The position numbers and the translations under genes were made by a program. Below are positions 53,717 to 63,637 of a DNA stretch of 64,000 nt, piece by piece. Origin of the DNA: Alkalimonas collagenimarina (GTDB lineage: Bacteria; Pseudomonadota; Gammaproteobacteria; Enterobacterales; Alteromonadaceae); NCBI RefSeq assembly GCF_030717845.1, contig NZ_JAUZVZ010000010.1, positions 1 to 64,000 of the forward strand. Reading direction: 5' to 3'. Position 1 is the first letter of the stretch, and each line of letters opens with the position of its first letter. The notes under the pieces were generated by a model that did not search any database, was not told where the DNA came from, and saw nothing but the letters and a program-made list of their open reading frames with translations.

Positions 53717-54071
53717 ACGTTTTCAACGCTCTGACGAGCCGATTTGGTGGTCACTGTTCAGTGCTGGCGGCGTCTGCGTCGCCATGCTGATCCCAGCGTT
53801 GATTGTCTTGCTGGTATTTGGCCCATCATTAGGGCTTTTGAGTCCCGATACCCTGAGTTATCAGCGCATCAGTACGTTGCTCTATCACCCACTCGGCTTG
53901 ATGTTTATCGGCGCTGTGATTATTTTGCCACTGTTTCATGCTATGCACCGCATTCATCATGGCCTGCATGATCTGCAATGGGCTCATAGTGCTTTGGCCA
54001 AGTGGCTCTGTTATGGCAGTGCTTTGTTGCTAAGCTTTTTGGCGCTTAGCCTGTGGCTGCTCGGTCGCTAG
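53703..54071 (+). CDS. frdD: Fumarate reductase membrane anchor subunit D
   Basis: The 122-residue protein has three hydrophobic helices and the FrdD pattern: QRSDEPIWWSLFSAGGVCVAMLIPALIVL and the HAMHRIHHGLHDLQ segment after helix 2. The start is the ATG at 53703, which lies inside the end of frdC; a longer frame from 53637 overlaps frdC completely and is rejected. It closes the operon. Confidence 0.93.
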   Translation: MSLTKRFQRSDEPIWWSLFSAGGVCVAMLIPALIVLLVFGPSLGLLSPDTLSYQRISTLLYHPLGLMFIGAVIILPLFHAMHRIHHGLHDLQWAHSALAKWLCYGSALLLSFLALSLWLLGR

Positions 54072-54095
54072 TTCATGCAGCTTCATCTTCTCTTG

Positions 54096-54113
54096 TGTCG
54101 CCATAATGCGACA
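54096..54113 (+). terminator. Hairpin after frdD
   Basis: TGTCGC and GCGACA form a perfect 6-bp stem with a 6-base loop about 25 bases after the frdD stop. No T-run follows, so it may only protect the transcript end. Confidence 0.4.
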
Positions 54114-54142
54114 TTGTAAGGTACTGATCATAGTACTATAAT
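54114..54142 (+). promoter_or_regulatory. Strong promoter with inverted repeat in the spacer
   Basis: TTGTAA and TATAAT are exactly 17 bases apart. The spacer is filled by GTACT-N6-AGTAC (54121-54136), a placement typical of a repressor operator. It should drive the small exported protein gene, leaving an untranslated leader of about 150 bases. Confidence 0.6.
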
Positions 54143-54302
54143 CAGATATTGCCACAGAACTGTATGCTGCGAGCAACAATTTACACCAATGATTCCCCTC
54201 CACCTGTGTTTCAAATGATTAAATCATTGATATTAAGAAATAAAATAATTTGGCACACAGCCTGCATTGTGATCACTACCAAGCGATGTACGGAGAGCAG
54301 AA

Positions 54303-54494
54303 ATGAAAAAAGAATGGATAGCGATTGCAGTGATCGTCGTGGCCAACTTGAGTTTGGCAAATACTGTGTTCTGTAGCCTGGATGATGCCGTGACGCAACC
54401 ATTGACTCTATCTGAGCAAGCGGACAGCCCACTGCTCGACGCACAGCTCGCTGAGGTGACTCAGCCAACAGACGATTGGCTAGCCAGTTATTAA
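54303..54494 (+). CDS. Small exported protein, 63 aa
   Basis: An unrecognised short protein. GGAG lies seven bases before the ATG. Residues 1-19 are a signal peptide or membrane anchor (MKKEWIAIAVIVVANLSLA), followed by about 40 acidic, Leu/Asp/Thr-rich residues with one cysteine (TVFCSLDDA). The good promoter and ribosome binding site argue that it is expressed. It stands alone between frdD and the convergent panP gene. Its plan (signal peptide plus short acidic body) is like that of the repeat peptide at 27 kb, but it has no repeat or Cys-loop. Confidence 0.65.
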   Translation: MKKEWIAIAVIVVANLSLANTVFCSLDDAVTQPLTLSEQADSPLLDAQLAEVTQPTDDWLASY

Positions 54495-54555
54495 ACAACG
54501 GCTATAGCAGAGAGCCTGATATGGCATTTAATCCGGTGCATTACATAAGTAATCT

Positions 54556-56202
54556 TCAGGCCGCCAGCTCTTTTACCCATTGCATCAGTTTGGGATAGAC
54601 CTGCCGGCTTTGCTTAGCAATGTCTGTTTGCTCTTGCAAAATATCCTGCAAAATATCTTTGGTGGTGAGTGGATTAGCCAGTACCACCCGAAATACGATC
54701 ATCTCTTGCCGCTGGTACTGTTCGGGGGTTAACCGGGTTCTGGAGACAAAAGATTTACCCTCTTCCCGCTGCCGCTTTTGAATAAACTTAGTCAAGCTAT
54801 TCAACAATTCATTGATTTTTTCGCGTTGCTCCGGGCTGGCTTTTGCAAGCACACGCTGGACTTCAACGGGGACATAACGGTAGGTCAACAGGCACAATTC
54901 AGGCTCGGTGATCAGTTCAAACTCAGCATGTGCTTTAATTAAATCAGCAAAGTAACGCGCTTTTTCTAAGCTTCGATTGATCAGAATTTCATAACCATCG
55001 CGGCCAATCACCTGCAAACAAGCATGCACCAGCATCGCCATACCTGGCCGCGAGCCTTCTAACGTCTGGCTACCCAAATCTTTTGAGCCCTTCCGCAAAA
55101 TGTACTCAGCATGGTGCTCAATGGCATGCGCACTGGATGGGTCTTTAAACACCACCATGCCAGCGCCCATCGGCACATACATTTGCTTATGCGCATCGAT
55201 GGTGACCGAATCAGCCCGTTCGATACCAGCCATTAAATGACGGTGCTGCTGCGACAACAAGGTGGCACCACCCCAGGCCGCATCAACATGGAAAAAACAC
55301 TGCTGCTCTTCGGCTAAATCGGCCAGCTGATGCAGTGGGTCGATACTGCCCGTTTCGGTGGTACCCGCCACACCAACAATCGCTAGTACTTTGATATTTT
55401 TGGCTTTAAGCTCAGCACACACCCGGCGCATTTCCGCCACATCCACTTTATTATTGCCATCGGCTTTAATGGCAATCAGATCATCCCGGCCAATCCCAAG
55501 CACATCGGTCGCCTTACCGAGCGAATAATGCCCACGCTCCGATACTAATACCGCCAGGCCATCGTAGCCGTAATGCTTCATGGCACGCAACAGACCTTCA
55601 CGGGCGATGCCTCTGAAGTCACCATCAGGGCCCAATAAGCGGTTGCGAGCAATCCATAATGCACTGATGTTGGCAATAGTACCACCAGAGCAAAACGCCC
55701 CAAGCGCATGGTTGGCACTATGCATCCACTTGCCGTAAAAGTTATCGTCTCGCTGGTACACCAGATGATGCATCATGCCAAGCACCTGGCGTTCAAGTGG
55801 GGTAAAAGCTTTTGAGGTTTCGATTTTGACCAGATTCTGATTAAGACCCACCATCATTTTCGATAGCGGCAAAACAAAATAAGGCAAAGCAGACGTCATA
55901 TGGCCAATAAAGCTGGGTGATGCAGTATGTACGGAGTGTGCTACCAGCTTTTCCATCATGCATTCAGCATAATCAGAAACAAACTGAGGCTGCTCAGGAA
56001 TTTGATGAGCCTGAAAATCCCGCTCGATCTGCCACAATGGCTTTTCAACGGCCACAATGCTCTCGCGCAAGAAACCTGCCAGATTCTGCGAAATATTTTG
56101 CTCAATAATGCTTAGCGTCGAATCCGGCGCTTCTGGCACCGTAAATATCCGCCATAGCGCTTCTTCCGACGCCGTTGCCTGCCGTTTGGTTACATCTGTC
56201 AT
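54556..56202 (-). CDS. panP: Pyridoxal-dependent aspartate 1-decarboxylase PanP
   Basis: PanP makes beta-alanine from aspartate and replaces the pyruvoyl enzyme PanD in vibrios and relatives. The 548-residue protein is a group II PLP decarboxylase, with CSGGTIANISALWIARN, the FHVDAAWGG cofactor aspartate, and the Schiff-base lysine in TIDAHKQMYVPMGAGMVVF. The start at 56202 (MTDVTKRQ) gives the usual family length; the open frame runs to 56244. Glutamate or other amino-acid decarboxylase activity is the alternative, but the presence of panB and panC without panD fits PanP. Confidence 0.85.
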   Translation of the reverse strand: MTDVTKRQATASEEALWRIFTVPEAPDSTLSIIEQNISQNLAGFLRESIVAVEKPLWQIERDFQAHQIPEQPQFVSDYAECMMEKLVAHSVHTASPSFIGHMTSALPYFVLPLSKMMVGLNQNLVKIETSKAFTPLERQVLGMMHHLVYQRDDNFYGKWMHSANHALGAFCSGGTIANISALWIARNRLLGPDGDFRGIAREGLLRAMKHYGYDGLAVLVSERGHYSLGKATDVLGIGRDDLIAIKADGNNKVDVAEMRRVCAELKAKNIKVLAIVGVAGTTETGSIDPLHQLADLAEEQQCFFHVDAAWGGATLLSQQHRHLMAGIERADSVTIDAHKQMYVPMGAGMVVFKDPSSAHAIEHHAEYILRKGSKDLGSQTLEGSRPGMAMLVHACLQVIGRDGYEILINRSLEKARYFADLIKAHAEFELITEPELCLLTYRYVPVEVQRVLAKASPEQREKINELLNSLTKFIQKRQREEGKSFVSRTRLTPEQYQRQEMIVFRVVLANPLTTKDILQDILQEQTDIAKQSRQVYPKLMQWVKELAA

Positions 56203-56274
56203 TCGGTATCTATCATCCAGCTGCTTATCAGGGATCCAGAGCAAAAAAGGGCGTTCACTTTACTGCAAGGCATG

Positions 56275-56300
56275 AAAAAAGTCTGCAAAAAAATGCAGAC
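56275..56300 (-). terminator. Rho-independent terminator of the mpl-ubiX-yadG-yadH operon
   Basis: On the minus strand GTCTGCA and TGCAGAC form a perfect 7-bp stem with a T-only loop, followed by six T. It lies just past the yadH stop and before panP. Confidence 0.85.
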
Positions 56301-56316
56301 CATGATTTCAGACAGA

Positions 56317-57105
56317 TCAGCTGCGTAAACCAATGCCTTTGTTGATTAAGTACATAGCAAAACTAAAGAGTAGCACAATCAACATCAACAGCAGGCCAAA
56401 AGCCAGCCACAAATTGACATCGCTGATGCCGATAAAGCCAAAACGAAAAGCATTGACCATATACACCACGGGGTTCAACGCCGCTACTTGCTGCCAAAAC
56501 CCCGGTAACATTTGCAGCGAATAAAACACGCCGCCCAGGTAAGTAAGTGGTGTCAGCACGAAAGTTGGGATGATACTAATGTCATCAAAGGTCTTGGCAT
56601 AGACCGCATTAATCAAGCCGCCCAGAGCAAATACCATCGAGGTGAGAAATACCGTCACCATCACAATCGGAATATTGTGCAGTTTCACACTAACAAACAG
56701 CAATGATACCAGTGTAACGATCAGGCCAACCAGAATACCGCGGGCCATACCACCGCCTATGTAGCCCAATACAATGATGTAATTTGGCACCGGTGCTACC
56801 AATAGCTCTTCCACATTGCGCTGAAACTTGGCACTAAAAAATGATGAGGCAACATTGGAATACGAACTGGTGATCACCGACATCATAATCAACCCAGGCA
56901 CGATAAACTCCATGTAGCTGAAGCCCTGCATTTCACCAATACGTGAGCCGATCAAACTACCAAAAATAACAAAGTACAACGTCATGGTGATGGCAGGTGG
57001 CACTAAAGTCTGTACCCAGATACGTAAGAATCGGTTGGTTTCTTTGTTCAGAATACTTTTCAGTGCAACCAAATAGTTGGCTTTGGAAAATTCATGCTGA
57101 CTCAT
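56317..57105 (-). CDS. yadH: ABC-2 type transporter permease YadH
   Basis: The membrane half of an ABC exporter of the YadGH type, with unknown substrate. The 262-residue protein has six hydrophobic segments, the ABC-2 pattern ITMTLYFVIFGSLIGSRIGEM near residue 40, FIVPGLIMMSVITSSYSN, and TPLTYLGGVFYSLQMLPGFWQ late in the sequence. It overlaps yadG by 4 bases and ends the operon. Confidence 0.9.
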   Translation of the reverse strand: MSQHEFSKANYLVALKSILNKETNRFLRIWVQTLVPPAITMTLYFVIFGSLIGSRIGEMQGFSYMEFIVPGLIMMSVITSSYSNVASSFFSAKFQRNVEELLVAPVPNYIIVLGYIGGGMARGILVGLIVTLVSLLFVSVKLHNIPIVMVTVFLTSMVFALGGLINAVYAKTFDDISIIPTFVLTPLTYLGGVFYSLQMLPGFWQQVAALNPVVYMVNAFRFGFIGISDVNLWLAFGLLLMLIVLLFSFAMYLINKGIGLRS

Positions 57106-58031
57106 GCGCTTTTTTCTCCACGCCCTTGCTCGACCAATTTAACAAACAGTTCTTCCAACCGATTGGCTTTATTGCGCATCGACAAGACCTTAACGTTTTG
57201 TTTGGTTAGTACGTTAAAAATATCATTCAAGCCAGCCGACTTTTCAACATCCACTTCCAGACTATGATCGTCGATCACCCGATACGGTAAATCATCCAGT
57301 TGCAGGGTAGCCGGGTTGGTATCGACATCCAGCACAAAGGTTTCCTGACTCAAGGTGTTCAGCAACGCTTTGATGGTGGTGTTTTCAATGATCATGCCTT
57401 GGTCAATAATGGCAATGTTCCGACACAGCATCTCGGCTTCTTCCAGATAGTGCGTGGTCAGAATAATGGTGACCCCTTGCTGATTAATGCTACGCAAGAA
57501 GTCCCACATCGAGCGGCGCAATTCAATATCGACGCCTGCAGTAGGCTCATCCAGGATCAACAGCTTCGGTTCATGCATCAGTGCCCGGGCAATCATCAGG
57601 CGGCGTTTCATACCACCTGATAGTTCGCGCGCCCGACTGTTGCGTTTATCCCATAGCCCTAACTGCCCGAGGTATTTTTCCGCACGTTCAATGGCTATTT
57701 TTTTTGGCACGCCGTAGTAGCCCGCCTGATTGACAACAATCTGCAGGACGGTTTCAAACTGGTTGAAATTAAACTCCTGCGGCACTAAACCAAGCTGACT
57801 TTTTGCCAGCTCCAGTTGCTGATCAATGTTATGACCAAACACTTCAACCTGACCACTGGTTTTATTGACCAACGAGGTGATCACACCTATCGTCGTACTT
57901 TTACCGGCGCCGTTTGGCCCAAGCAAAGCAAAAAAATCACCTTGCTGTACTTCAAGATCGATCCCTTTTAGGGCCTCAACCTTATTTTTATACACCTTAT
58001 GCAATTGCTTGATATTCAGTGCCAGTGTCAC
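57102..58031 (-). CDS. yadG: ABC transporter ATPase YadG
   Basis: The ATPase partner of YadH. The 309-residue protein has Walker [10 protein letters not shown] (about 38-46), the Q-loop region [13 protein letters not shown], signature LSGGMKRRL, Walker [13 protein letters not shown] and the switch histidine TTHYLEEA. The last 80 residues form a small accessory domain. It overlaps ubiX and yadH by 4 bases each, so the operon is fully coupled. Confidence 0.92.
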   Translation of the reverse strand: MTLALNIKQLHKVYKNKVEALKGIDLEVQQGDFFALLGPNGAGKSTTIGVITSLVNKTSGQVEVFGHNIDQQLELAKSQLGLVPQEFNFNQFETVLQIVVNQAGYYGVPKKIAIERAEKYLGQLGLWDKRNSRARELSGGMKRRLMIARALMHEPKLLILDEPTAGVDIELRRSMWDFLRSINQQGVTIILTTHYLEEAEMLCRNIAIIDQGMIIENTTIKALLNTLSQETFVLDVDTNPATLQLDDLPYRVIDDHSLEVDVEKSAGLNDIFNVLTKQNVKVLSMRNKANRLEELFVKLVEQGRGEKSA

Positions 58032-58657
58032 TTCGTTTCCCCTTGATAACCCCAGCGCGACACCAGGGCTTGCTGCAAACCTAAGTGGTCCAGCATTCGT
58101 GCCACCATGAAATCGACCAAATCACTGATCTGTTGAGGCTGATGATAAAAGCCTGGCGCAGCAGGCATGATGGTTACCCCTAGCCGCGCCAGCTTGAGCA
58201 TATGTTCCAGGTGAATGGCATTGAGTGGGCTTTCCCGCGGAACCAAAATAAGCTGTCCACGCTCTTTAAGCACCACATCGGCAGCGCGCTCAATCAGGTT
58301 CTCGCTGCTGCCATTGGCAATAGAAGCCAAAGTGCCGGTAGAACATGGGCATACCACCATTTGTTTCGGTGCGGCCGAGCCAGAGGCGACCGGAGAAAAC
58401 CAGTCATCTTTGCCATACACCTGCAGTAGATGGGGTGGACAGGCCAGCTTTTCAAGCAACTGCTGGCGGCACTTGTCTGGTGCAGCGGATAACTTGATGT
58501 TGTGCTCTGTGGCGAACACCACCCGGGCGGCACTGGAAATCAACAAGTGCACCGTGACATTTTGTTGCAACAAGCTTTGCAATAATCGCCACCCGTAAGG
58601 GGCACCGGATGCGCCGGTAAATGCCAGCGTAATTTCACGCTCTACTGCTTCAGACAT
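58028..58657 (-). CDS. ubiX: Flavin prenyltransferase UbiX
   Basis: UbiX prenylates FMN to make the prenyl-FMN cofactor of UbiD decarboxylases, needed in ubiquinone synthesis. The 209-residue protein shows the FMN-binding [21 protein letters not shown], the [35 protein letters not shown] region and [29 protein letters not shown]. The start at 58657 has AGGA eight bases upstream; it overlaps mpl by 8 bases. No ubiD is visible in the window. Confidence 0.93.
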   Translation of the reverse strand: MSEAVEREITLAFTGASGAPYGWRLLQSLLQQNVTVHLLISSAARVVFATEHNIKLSAAPDKCRQQLLEKLACPPHLLQVYGKDDWFSPVASGSAAPKQMVVCPCSTGTLASIANGSSENLIERAADVVLKERGQLILVPRESPLNAIHLEHMLKLARLGVTIMPAAPGFYHQPQQISDLVDFMVARMLDHLGLQQALVSRWGYQGETK

Positions 58658-60035
58658 AATCTGCTTCCTTTTGTTGTAATGCCTGCAGCAACTGCTGCTG
58701 CAAACCACCAAAGCCACCATTGCTCATCAACAACAGGTGATCGCCGGCCTCGGTTTGCTGCAACAGTTCGGCTTTCAGTGCTGACAAGTCAGCAAACACC
58801 CTGGCCTTATCGCCCAACACACCAGCGACGTGTTCCATCCCATCCCCGACACCTTGGCTCTGAAAAATATATACCTTATCCGCTTCATTTAAAGCCGCAG
58901 GCAAACTCGCCTGATGCACGCCTTGCTTCATGGTATTGGAGCGCGCTTCCAGTACGGCCACAATTCGTTGTTGGCCCACTTTTGCACGCAGCCCGGCTAA
59001 CGTGGTCTGAATGGCTGTCGGGTGATGGGCAAAATCATCGTACAAACAAATACCGGCACTATCAGTTAACAGCTCCAACCGCCGTTTCGGAGCCTGAAAC
59101 AAGCACAGCGCCTCAATCGCTACCGTTACAGGCACGCCAACATGTCGGGCGGCAGCAATAGCCATCATGGCATTATCGACATTGTGCTGGCCCAGCAACT
59201 GCCATTGCACTTGCCCCTGTACTTGCCCTTGAAGTATTACCTCAAAAACAGAGCCATCGGCTTTGATGCAACGGCTCTGCCAGTCGGTATCAGCCAGCTT
59301 GGCACTGGCATCATAGGCTTGACGCTCGCTCCAGCAACCTTGTGCCAACGCATCTTCAATGGCCGGAACATGAGCGGGTGTCAGGATTAAACCTGAAGCG
59401 GGTACTGTGCGTACCAGATGATGAAACTGGCGCTGGATGGCCGCCAAATCCGGGAAAATATCAGCATGATCGTACTCTAAATTATTAATCACCAGGGTTC
59501 GAGGCCGGTAATGGACAAATTTAGAACGCTTATCAAAAAAAGCGGTGTCGTATTCATCCGCTTCGATGACAAAGAAGGGGCTCTGACCAAGTTGGGCCGA
59601 TACGCCAAGTTGCGGTGCCACACCACCAATCAGAAACCCGGGGGCTAAGCCTGCTTGCTGCAGAACCCAAGTGAGCATACTGCTGCAGCTGGTTTTGCCG
59701 TGGGTGCCAGCCACCGCCAGCACCCAGCGCTGCTGTAGCACGTGGCGGGACAACCATTCTGCACCGGAGGTATAAGGCAGTTGCTGCTCCAGCACGGCCT
59801 CCACCGCCGGATTACCGCGTGATAACGCATTGCCGATAATCACCAGATCAGGGGCTGGCTCCAACTGGCTGGCATCAAAGCCAGTTGTCAACGTAATACC
59901 CAACTGTTCAAGCTGAGTACTCATCGGCGGATAAACATTCGCATCTGAGCCAGTCACTTGATAGCCTAAGCTTTTAGCCAGGGCTGCAATACCGCCCATA
60001 AAGGTGCCACAAATACCCAAAATATGTATATGCAT
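58650..60035 (-). CDS. mpl: Mpl, murein tripeptide ligase
   Basis: Mpl attaches recycled L-Ala-gamma-D-Glu-meso-Dap directly to UDP-MurNAc in the cytoplasm. The 461-residue Mur-ligase protein begins [31 protein letters not shown], with the ATP-binding loop [13 protein letters not shown], the [18 protein letters not shown] segment and [15 protein letters not shown], all typical of Mpl rather than MurC. The start is the ATG at 60035; the frame runs on to 60074 without support. It works in the same recycling route as the AmpG homologue at 5.4 kb. Confidence 0.95.
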   Translation of the reverse strand: MHIHILGICGTFMGGIAALAKSLGYQVTGSDANVYPPMSTQLEQLGITLTTGFDASQLEPAPDLVIIGNALSRGNPAVEAVLEQQLPYTSGAEWLSRHVLQQRWVLAVAGTHGKTSCSSMLTWVLQQAGLAPGFLIGGVAPQLGVSAQLGQSPFFVIEADEYDTAFFDKRSKFVHYRPRTLVINNLEYDHADIFPDLAAIQRQFHHLVRTVPASGLILTPAHVPAIEDALAQGCWSERQAYDASAKLADTDWQSRCIKADGSVFEVILQGQVQGQVQWQLLGQHNVDNAMMAIAAARHVGVPVTVAIEALCLFQAPKRRLELLTDSAGICLYDDFAHHPTAIQTTLAGLRAKVGQQRIVAVLEARSNTMKQGVHQASLPAALNEADKVYIFQSQGVGDGMEHVAGVLGDKARVFADLSALKAELLQQTEAGDHLLLMSNGGFGGLQQQLLQALQQKEADYV

Positions 60036-60177
60036 GTCGAAAAATCTCAAGGTCGTCTCGCGCCATTGTAACAAATGTCAGCAAAGCTGCGATTGAAACT
60101 GCAATTTAGGCAGAAATTCTTTAAAATGACTGAAAAAGAATCTACCTCACACTACACAATGATAAAAGGAAGCTCTC

Positions 60178-61155
60178 ATGCGCCGTATATCCCCGGTTCT
60201 GCAGCAGGATGGAGTCGAAAGTGATCTCATCGCTTTATTGAAAACCATTCTGGCTGCCTGCCGTGAAATTTCGTTTCGAGTCAGTCAGGGCGAGTTGGCT
60301 GGCGTGCTAGGCTCCACACTGTCTGAAAATGTTCAGGGTGAAACACAAAAAAAATTGGATGTTATCGCCAATGAGTTACTAAAAGAAGTGATTCTGGAAA
60401 CCGGTGTCGTTAAAGCCATTAGCTCAGAAGAAGAAGATGATATTGTCGCAGGCAATCCAAATGGCAAGTATCTGGTTACCTTTGATCCACTGGACGGTTC
60501 CTCCAACACCGATATCAACAGTTTAATTGGTACCATTTTTTCTATTTTACCGGCCTCGACGGATAAGGACGCCGATGATGCCAGCCAATTTTTGCAGCCA
60601 GGCACCGCTCAGGTCGCAGCGGGTTATGTGCTGTATGGCCCTTCCACGATGCTGGCTTTAACCACTGGCCATGGTACTCGCATGTATACACTGGATAAAA
60701 CCTATGGCGGTTTCTTGCTGACTGAAGACAAAGTGACGTTGCCAAAGTACACCTCAGAGTTTGCCATTAATATGTCGAACCAGCGTTTCTGGCAGTTGCC
60801 GATGCAGCAGTATATTGCCGATTTAATTAAAGGCAAGGAAGGCAAGCGTGGCAAAAACTATAATATGCGCTGGATTGCCGCCATGGTGGGTGATGTGCAT
60901 CGTATTTTGTGCCGTGGTGGCATTTTTGCTTACCCTGCCGACAACAAAGATCCAAACAAACCTTATAAGCTGCGGTTAATGTATGAAGCCAACCCGATGA
61001 GCATGCTGGTAGAGCAAGCTGGTGGTCTAAGTATTACCGGCAGTGAACGAATTATGGAGATCCAGCCAGAAGATATTCATCAGCGCGTTGCCGTTATTCT
61101 GGGCTCGCGCCATGAGGTGGAAACCTGTTTGGCGTATCACCAGAGCACAAACTAA
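60178..61155 (+). CDS. fbp: Fructose-1,6-bisphosphatase class 1
   Basis: Fbp converts fructose-1,6-bisphosphate to fructose-6-phosphate in gluconeogenesis. The 325-residue protein has the metal-binding SSEEEDD and [22 protein letters not shown] motifs, the [14 protein letters not shown] segment, and the substrate region [29 protein letters not shown] precedes the ATG. It is divergent from mpl and followed by ppa. Confidence 0.95.
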   Translation: MRRISPVLQQDGVESDLIALLKTILAACREISFRVSQGELAGVLGSTLSENVQGETQKKLDVIANELLKEVILETGVVKAISSEEEDDIVAGNPNGKYLVTFDPLDGSSNTDINSLIGTIFSILPASTDKDADDASQFLQPGTAQVAAGYVLYGPSTMLALTTGHGTRMYTLDKTYGGFLLTEDKVTLPKYTSEFAINMSNQRFWQLPMQQYIADLIKGKEGKRGKNYNMRWIAAMVGDVHRILCRGGIFAYPADNKDPNKPYKLRLMYEANPMSMLVEQAGGLSITGSERIMEIQPEDIHQRVAVILGSRHEVETCLAYHQSTN

Positions 61156-61165
61156 GACCAATCGA

Positions 61166-61189
61166 CGATAGCCATTTTTATGGCTATCG
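61166..61189 (+). terminator. Perfect hairpin between fbp and ppa
   Basis: CGATAGCCAT-TTTT-ATGGCTATCG is a perfect 10-bp stem with a four-base loop, 10 bases after the fbp stop. No T-run follows; instead TATAAT (61191-61196) begins two bases later and may be the -10 of ppa. It could act in transcript stability or control. Confidence 0.5.
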
Positions 61190-61230
61190 GTATAATAAGC
61201 GGCATTTAATGCACCTATAGGACACTAAGT

Positions 61231-61761
61231 ATGAGCTTAAGCGATGTAACTGCTGGCAACAAGATGCCAGATGAAGTCAATGTCATCATTGAAATTCCGG
61301 CCAATGCCGACCCGATTAAATATGAAGTCGATAAAGATACCGGCACGGTCTGGGTTGATCGCTTTATGGCCACACCAATGTTTTATCCATGCAACTATGG
61401 CTTCGTCAACCAAACCTTGTCATTGGATGGCGACCCGGTTGATGTGTTGGTACCGACACCTTATCCATTAGTGCCAGGTGCTGTCATCAAATGTCGCCCC
61501 GTTGGCGTATTGAATATGGCCGATGAGTCAGGTGAAGATGCTAAAGTGATCGCAGTGCCAGTGAGCAAGCTCACTAAGTTGTACGATCACATTCAAGACA
61601 TTAATGATGTGCCTGAGCTACTAAAACAACAAATTCAACACTTTTTTGAACGCTACAAAGAGTTAGAACCTGGTAAATGGGTAAAAATTACCGGTTGGGG
61701 CGATGCCGCAGCGGCTAAAGCTGAAATTTTAAGCTCCTTCGAGCGTGCTAAAAACGCTTAA
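61231..61761 (+). CDS. ppa: Inorganic pyrophosphatase
   Basis: Ppa hydrolyses pyrophosphate and so drives biosynthetic reactions forward. The 176-residue protein is a family I enzyme: [52 protein letters not shown] with the metal-binding aspartates, [13 protein letters not shown], and [29 protein letters not shown] precedes the ATG. A strong terminator follows. Confidence 0.96.
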   Translation: MSLSDVTAGNKMPDEVNVIIEIPANADPIKYEVDKDTGTVWVDRFMATPMFYPCNYGFVNQTLSLDGDPVDVLVPTPYPLVPGAVIKCRPVGVLNMADESGEDAKVIAVPVSKLTKLYDHIQDINDVPELLKQQIQHFFERYKELEPGKWVKITGWGDAAAAKAEILSSFERAKNA

Positions 61762-61770
61762 TAAAAATCA

Positions 61771-61794
61771 GGGCAGCAACAGCTGCCCTTTTTT
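61771..61794 (+). terminator. Rho-independent terminator of ppa
   Basis: GGGCAGC-AACA-GCTGCCC is a perfect 7-bp stem followed by six T, ten bases after the ppa stop codon. Confidence 0.92.
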
Positions 61795-61925
61795 ATGCTC
61801 AAGGCTATCACCATGGCTGAGAATTGCTTTTTTCTAAGTTAATCCTGTACTTTGTCGCTTTCTGACTATACTTGTTAAAATGACAAAAATCGCCCGAATG
61901 ATGTAATGAAAGAGGCTACCGCTTT

Positions 61926-63545
61926 ATGGAACAACTGAAACAACTCTCCATTGCCAAAAAGATTTACCTGATCCCGTTAATTGGTACCATCAGTTTTCTG
62001 ATTTATCTGGTGCTTGCAACCAGTACCGCACAAAATAATGCAAGAACGCTGGAAAATACCCGTGATGTGCAATTTCCAGTATTGCAAGCGGCTGAAAGTA
62101 GCTTGGTATTGTTGGAGCGGATCAGTGAATCACTGGCTAGTGCGGTCACCACAGGTGATGACGAGTCACTGCAAATTGCAGCTCAATTTTCGCAGCAATT
62201 AACTCAAGGACTGCAACGAATTGGCCAACTCGACAATCGCTTTCAGCAAGAGATGCAGTCGATAAGTCGAAGTTTTGATGGCTATTACCGTGCTGCCTAT
62301 ACTATATCTGAAGAAATGGTCAATAATACTGCTGACTTTAGTACTCTGGCAGAACGTAGCGAACGAATGAATGAAAGCTACGATCAAACCTTGCAGTTAC
62401 TATCTGATTTTCGCGACGCCACAGAGGCGGATTTTACCAATGCCATCGATGATGCCAATCAACAAGCCTCTCGTTTAATCATGGTTGGTATTCTGATGGG
62501 CATTATCACTACACTGGTGTTGTTTGGTACCGCTATTCCTATCGTGTTGGGTATTCGTAAAAACCTGAACAGCATGATTGAAACCCTGCGGAATTTAGCG
62601 AAAGAAGATGGCGATTTAACGGTGCGCATCAAGACAGAGAGTAAAGATGAACTCGGTGATTTAGCCTATTGGTTTAACACCTTTATGGAGAAATTGCAGG
62701 GTATCGTCAAAGATGTCGTCAATACTGCTTTGCCGCTCTCTTCTTTAGCCAAAGATTTAAACGAGTTGACAGAAGACACCAAGAAAACCATTCATGTCCA
62801 ACAGCAGGCCGCCGATCAGGCGAAACAAGCGGTTGATCAAATGAATCATAGTGTGATGGCTGAGGCCAGTAGTGCCAATGAGGCCTCCCATGCAGCCAAC
62901 GAATCCGGTGAAGCCGCCAATCGAGGCCAGAGCACCGTTGAGCAAACGGTCAGTAGTATCAAGCTGCTGGCCGCCAATGTCGTCGAAGCATCCGCGGTGA
63001 TTACACAGCTAGAAAATGATGCCAATCAAGTCGGCGCGGTATTGGATGTCATTAAAGGCATTGCCGAACAAACCAACTTATTGGCTTTGAACGCAGCCAT
63101 CGAAGCGGCACGAGCTGGCGATCAAGGTCGGGGTTTTGCTGTGGTAGCAGATGAGGTGCGAACGCTGGCATCACGCACGCAAAAATCAACCGAACAAATT
63201 CAAAAAACCATCGAGCAGTTGCAAAATGCAGCCCGCTCTGCGGTGCAAAAAATGGGGCAGAGCACCAGCCAAGCCGAAGAAAGTGTCACCTCGGCCAATC
63301 AGGCTGGCGAAGCACTGACACTGATCACCCAAAGTATTCACCAAATCCGCCTGATGAACCAGCAAATTGCTGACGCTACTGAAGATCAGCAAGCCATGGC
63401 AACCACCATAGTGAACCATGTCGATGATATTTATACCCATACCGAGCATAGCTCCAGCAGTGCCGATAACATTGCCAAAGCCAGTAGCGAGTTGGCCAGC
63501 CTGGCGCAAAGTCTGGAAAGCGTAGCCCGTCAATTTAGGGTATAA
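61926..63545 (+). CDS. Methyl-accepting chemotaxis protein
   Basis: A chemoreceptor of 539 residues. A first membrane helix lies at about 13-30, a helical periplasmic sensor domain of ~150 residues follows (no PAS/Cache motif seen, probably a four-helix bundle), and a second helix spans about 188-208. Then come a HAMP domain (about 210-262) and the long coiled-coil signalling domain with the hairpin tip [37 protein letters not shown]. It signals through CheA and CheW. The ligand is unknown. No other chemotaxis genes are adjacent. Confidence 0.92.
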   Translation: MEQLKQLSIAKKIYLIPLIGTISFLIYLVLATSTAQNNARTLENTRDVQFPVLQAAESSLVLLERISESLASAVTTGDDESLQIAAQFSQQLTQGLQRIGQLDNRFQQEMQSISRSFDGYYRAAYTISEEMVNNTADFSTLAERSERMNESYDQTLQLLSDFRDATEADFTNAIDDANQQASRLIMVGILMGIITTLVLFGTAIPIVLGIRKNLNSMIETLRNLAKEDGDLTVRIKTESKDELGDLAYWFNTFMEKLQGIVKDVVNTALPLSSLAKDLNELTEDTKKTIHVQQQAADQAKQAVDQMNHSVMAEASSANEASHAANESGEAANRGQSTVEQTVSSIKLLAANVVEASAVITQLENDANQVGAVLDVIKGIAEQTNLLALNAAIEAARAGDQGRGFAVVADEVRTLASRTQKSTEQIQKTIEQLQNAARSAVQKMGQSTSQAEESVTSANQAGEALTLITQSIHQIRLMNQQIADATEDQQAMATTIVNHVDDIYTHTEHSSSSADNIAKASSELASLAQSLESVARQFRV

Positions 63546-63585
63546 TGACAACTCACATAGCGATCAGTTGCCCGATATGAATAGC

Positions 63586-63616
63586 AAAAAGCCCGGTGAT
63601 ATTGACCGGGCTTTTT
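63586..63616. terminator. Bidirectional terminator between the chemoreceptor and EAL genes
   Basis: AAAAAGCCCGGT and ACCGGGCTTTTT form a perfect 12-bp inverted repeat around a 7-base loop, giving a GC-rich stem with T-runs on both strands between the convergent genes. Confidence 0.92.
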
Positions 63617-63637
63617 ATTTTAACACACTCAAATTAT

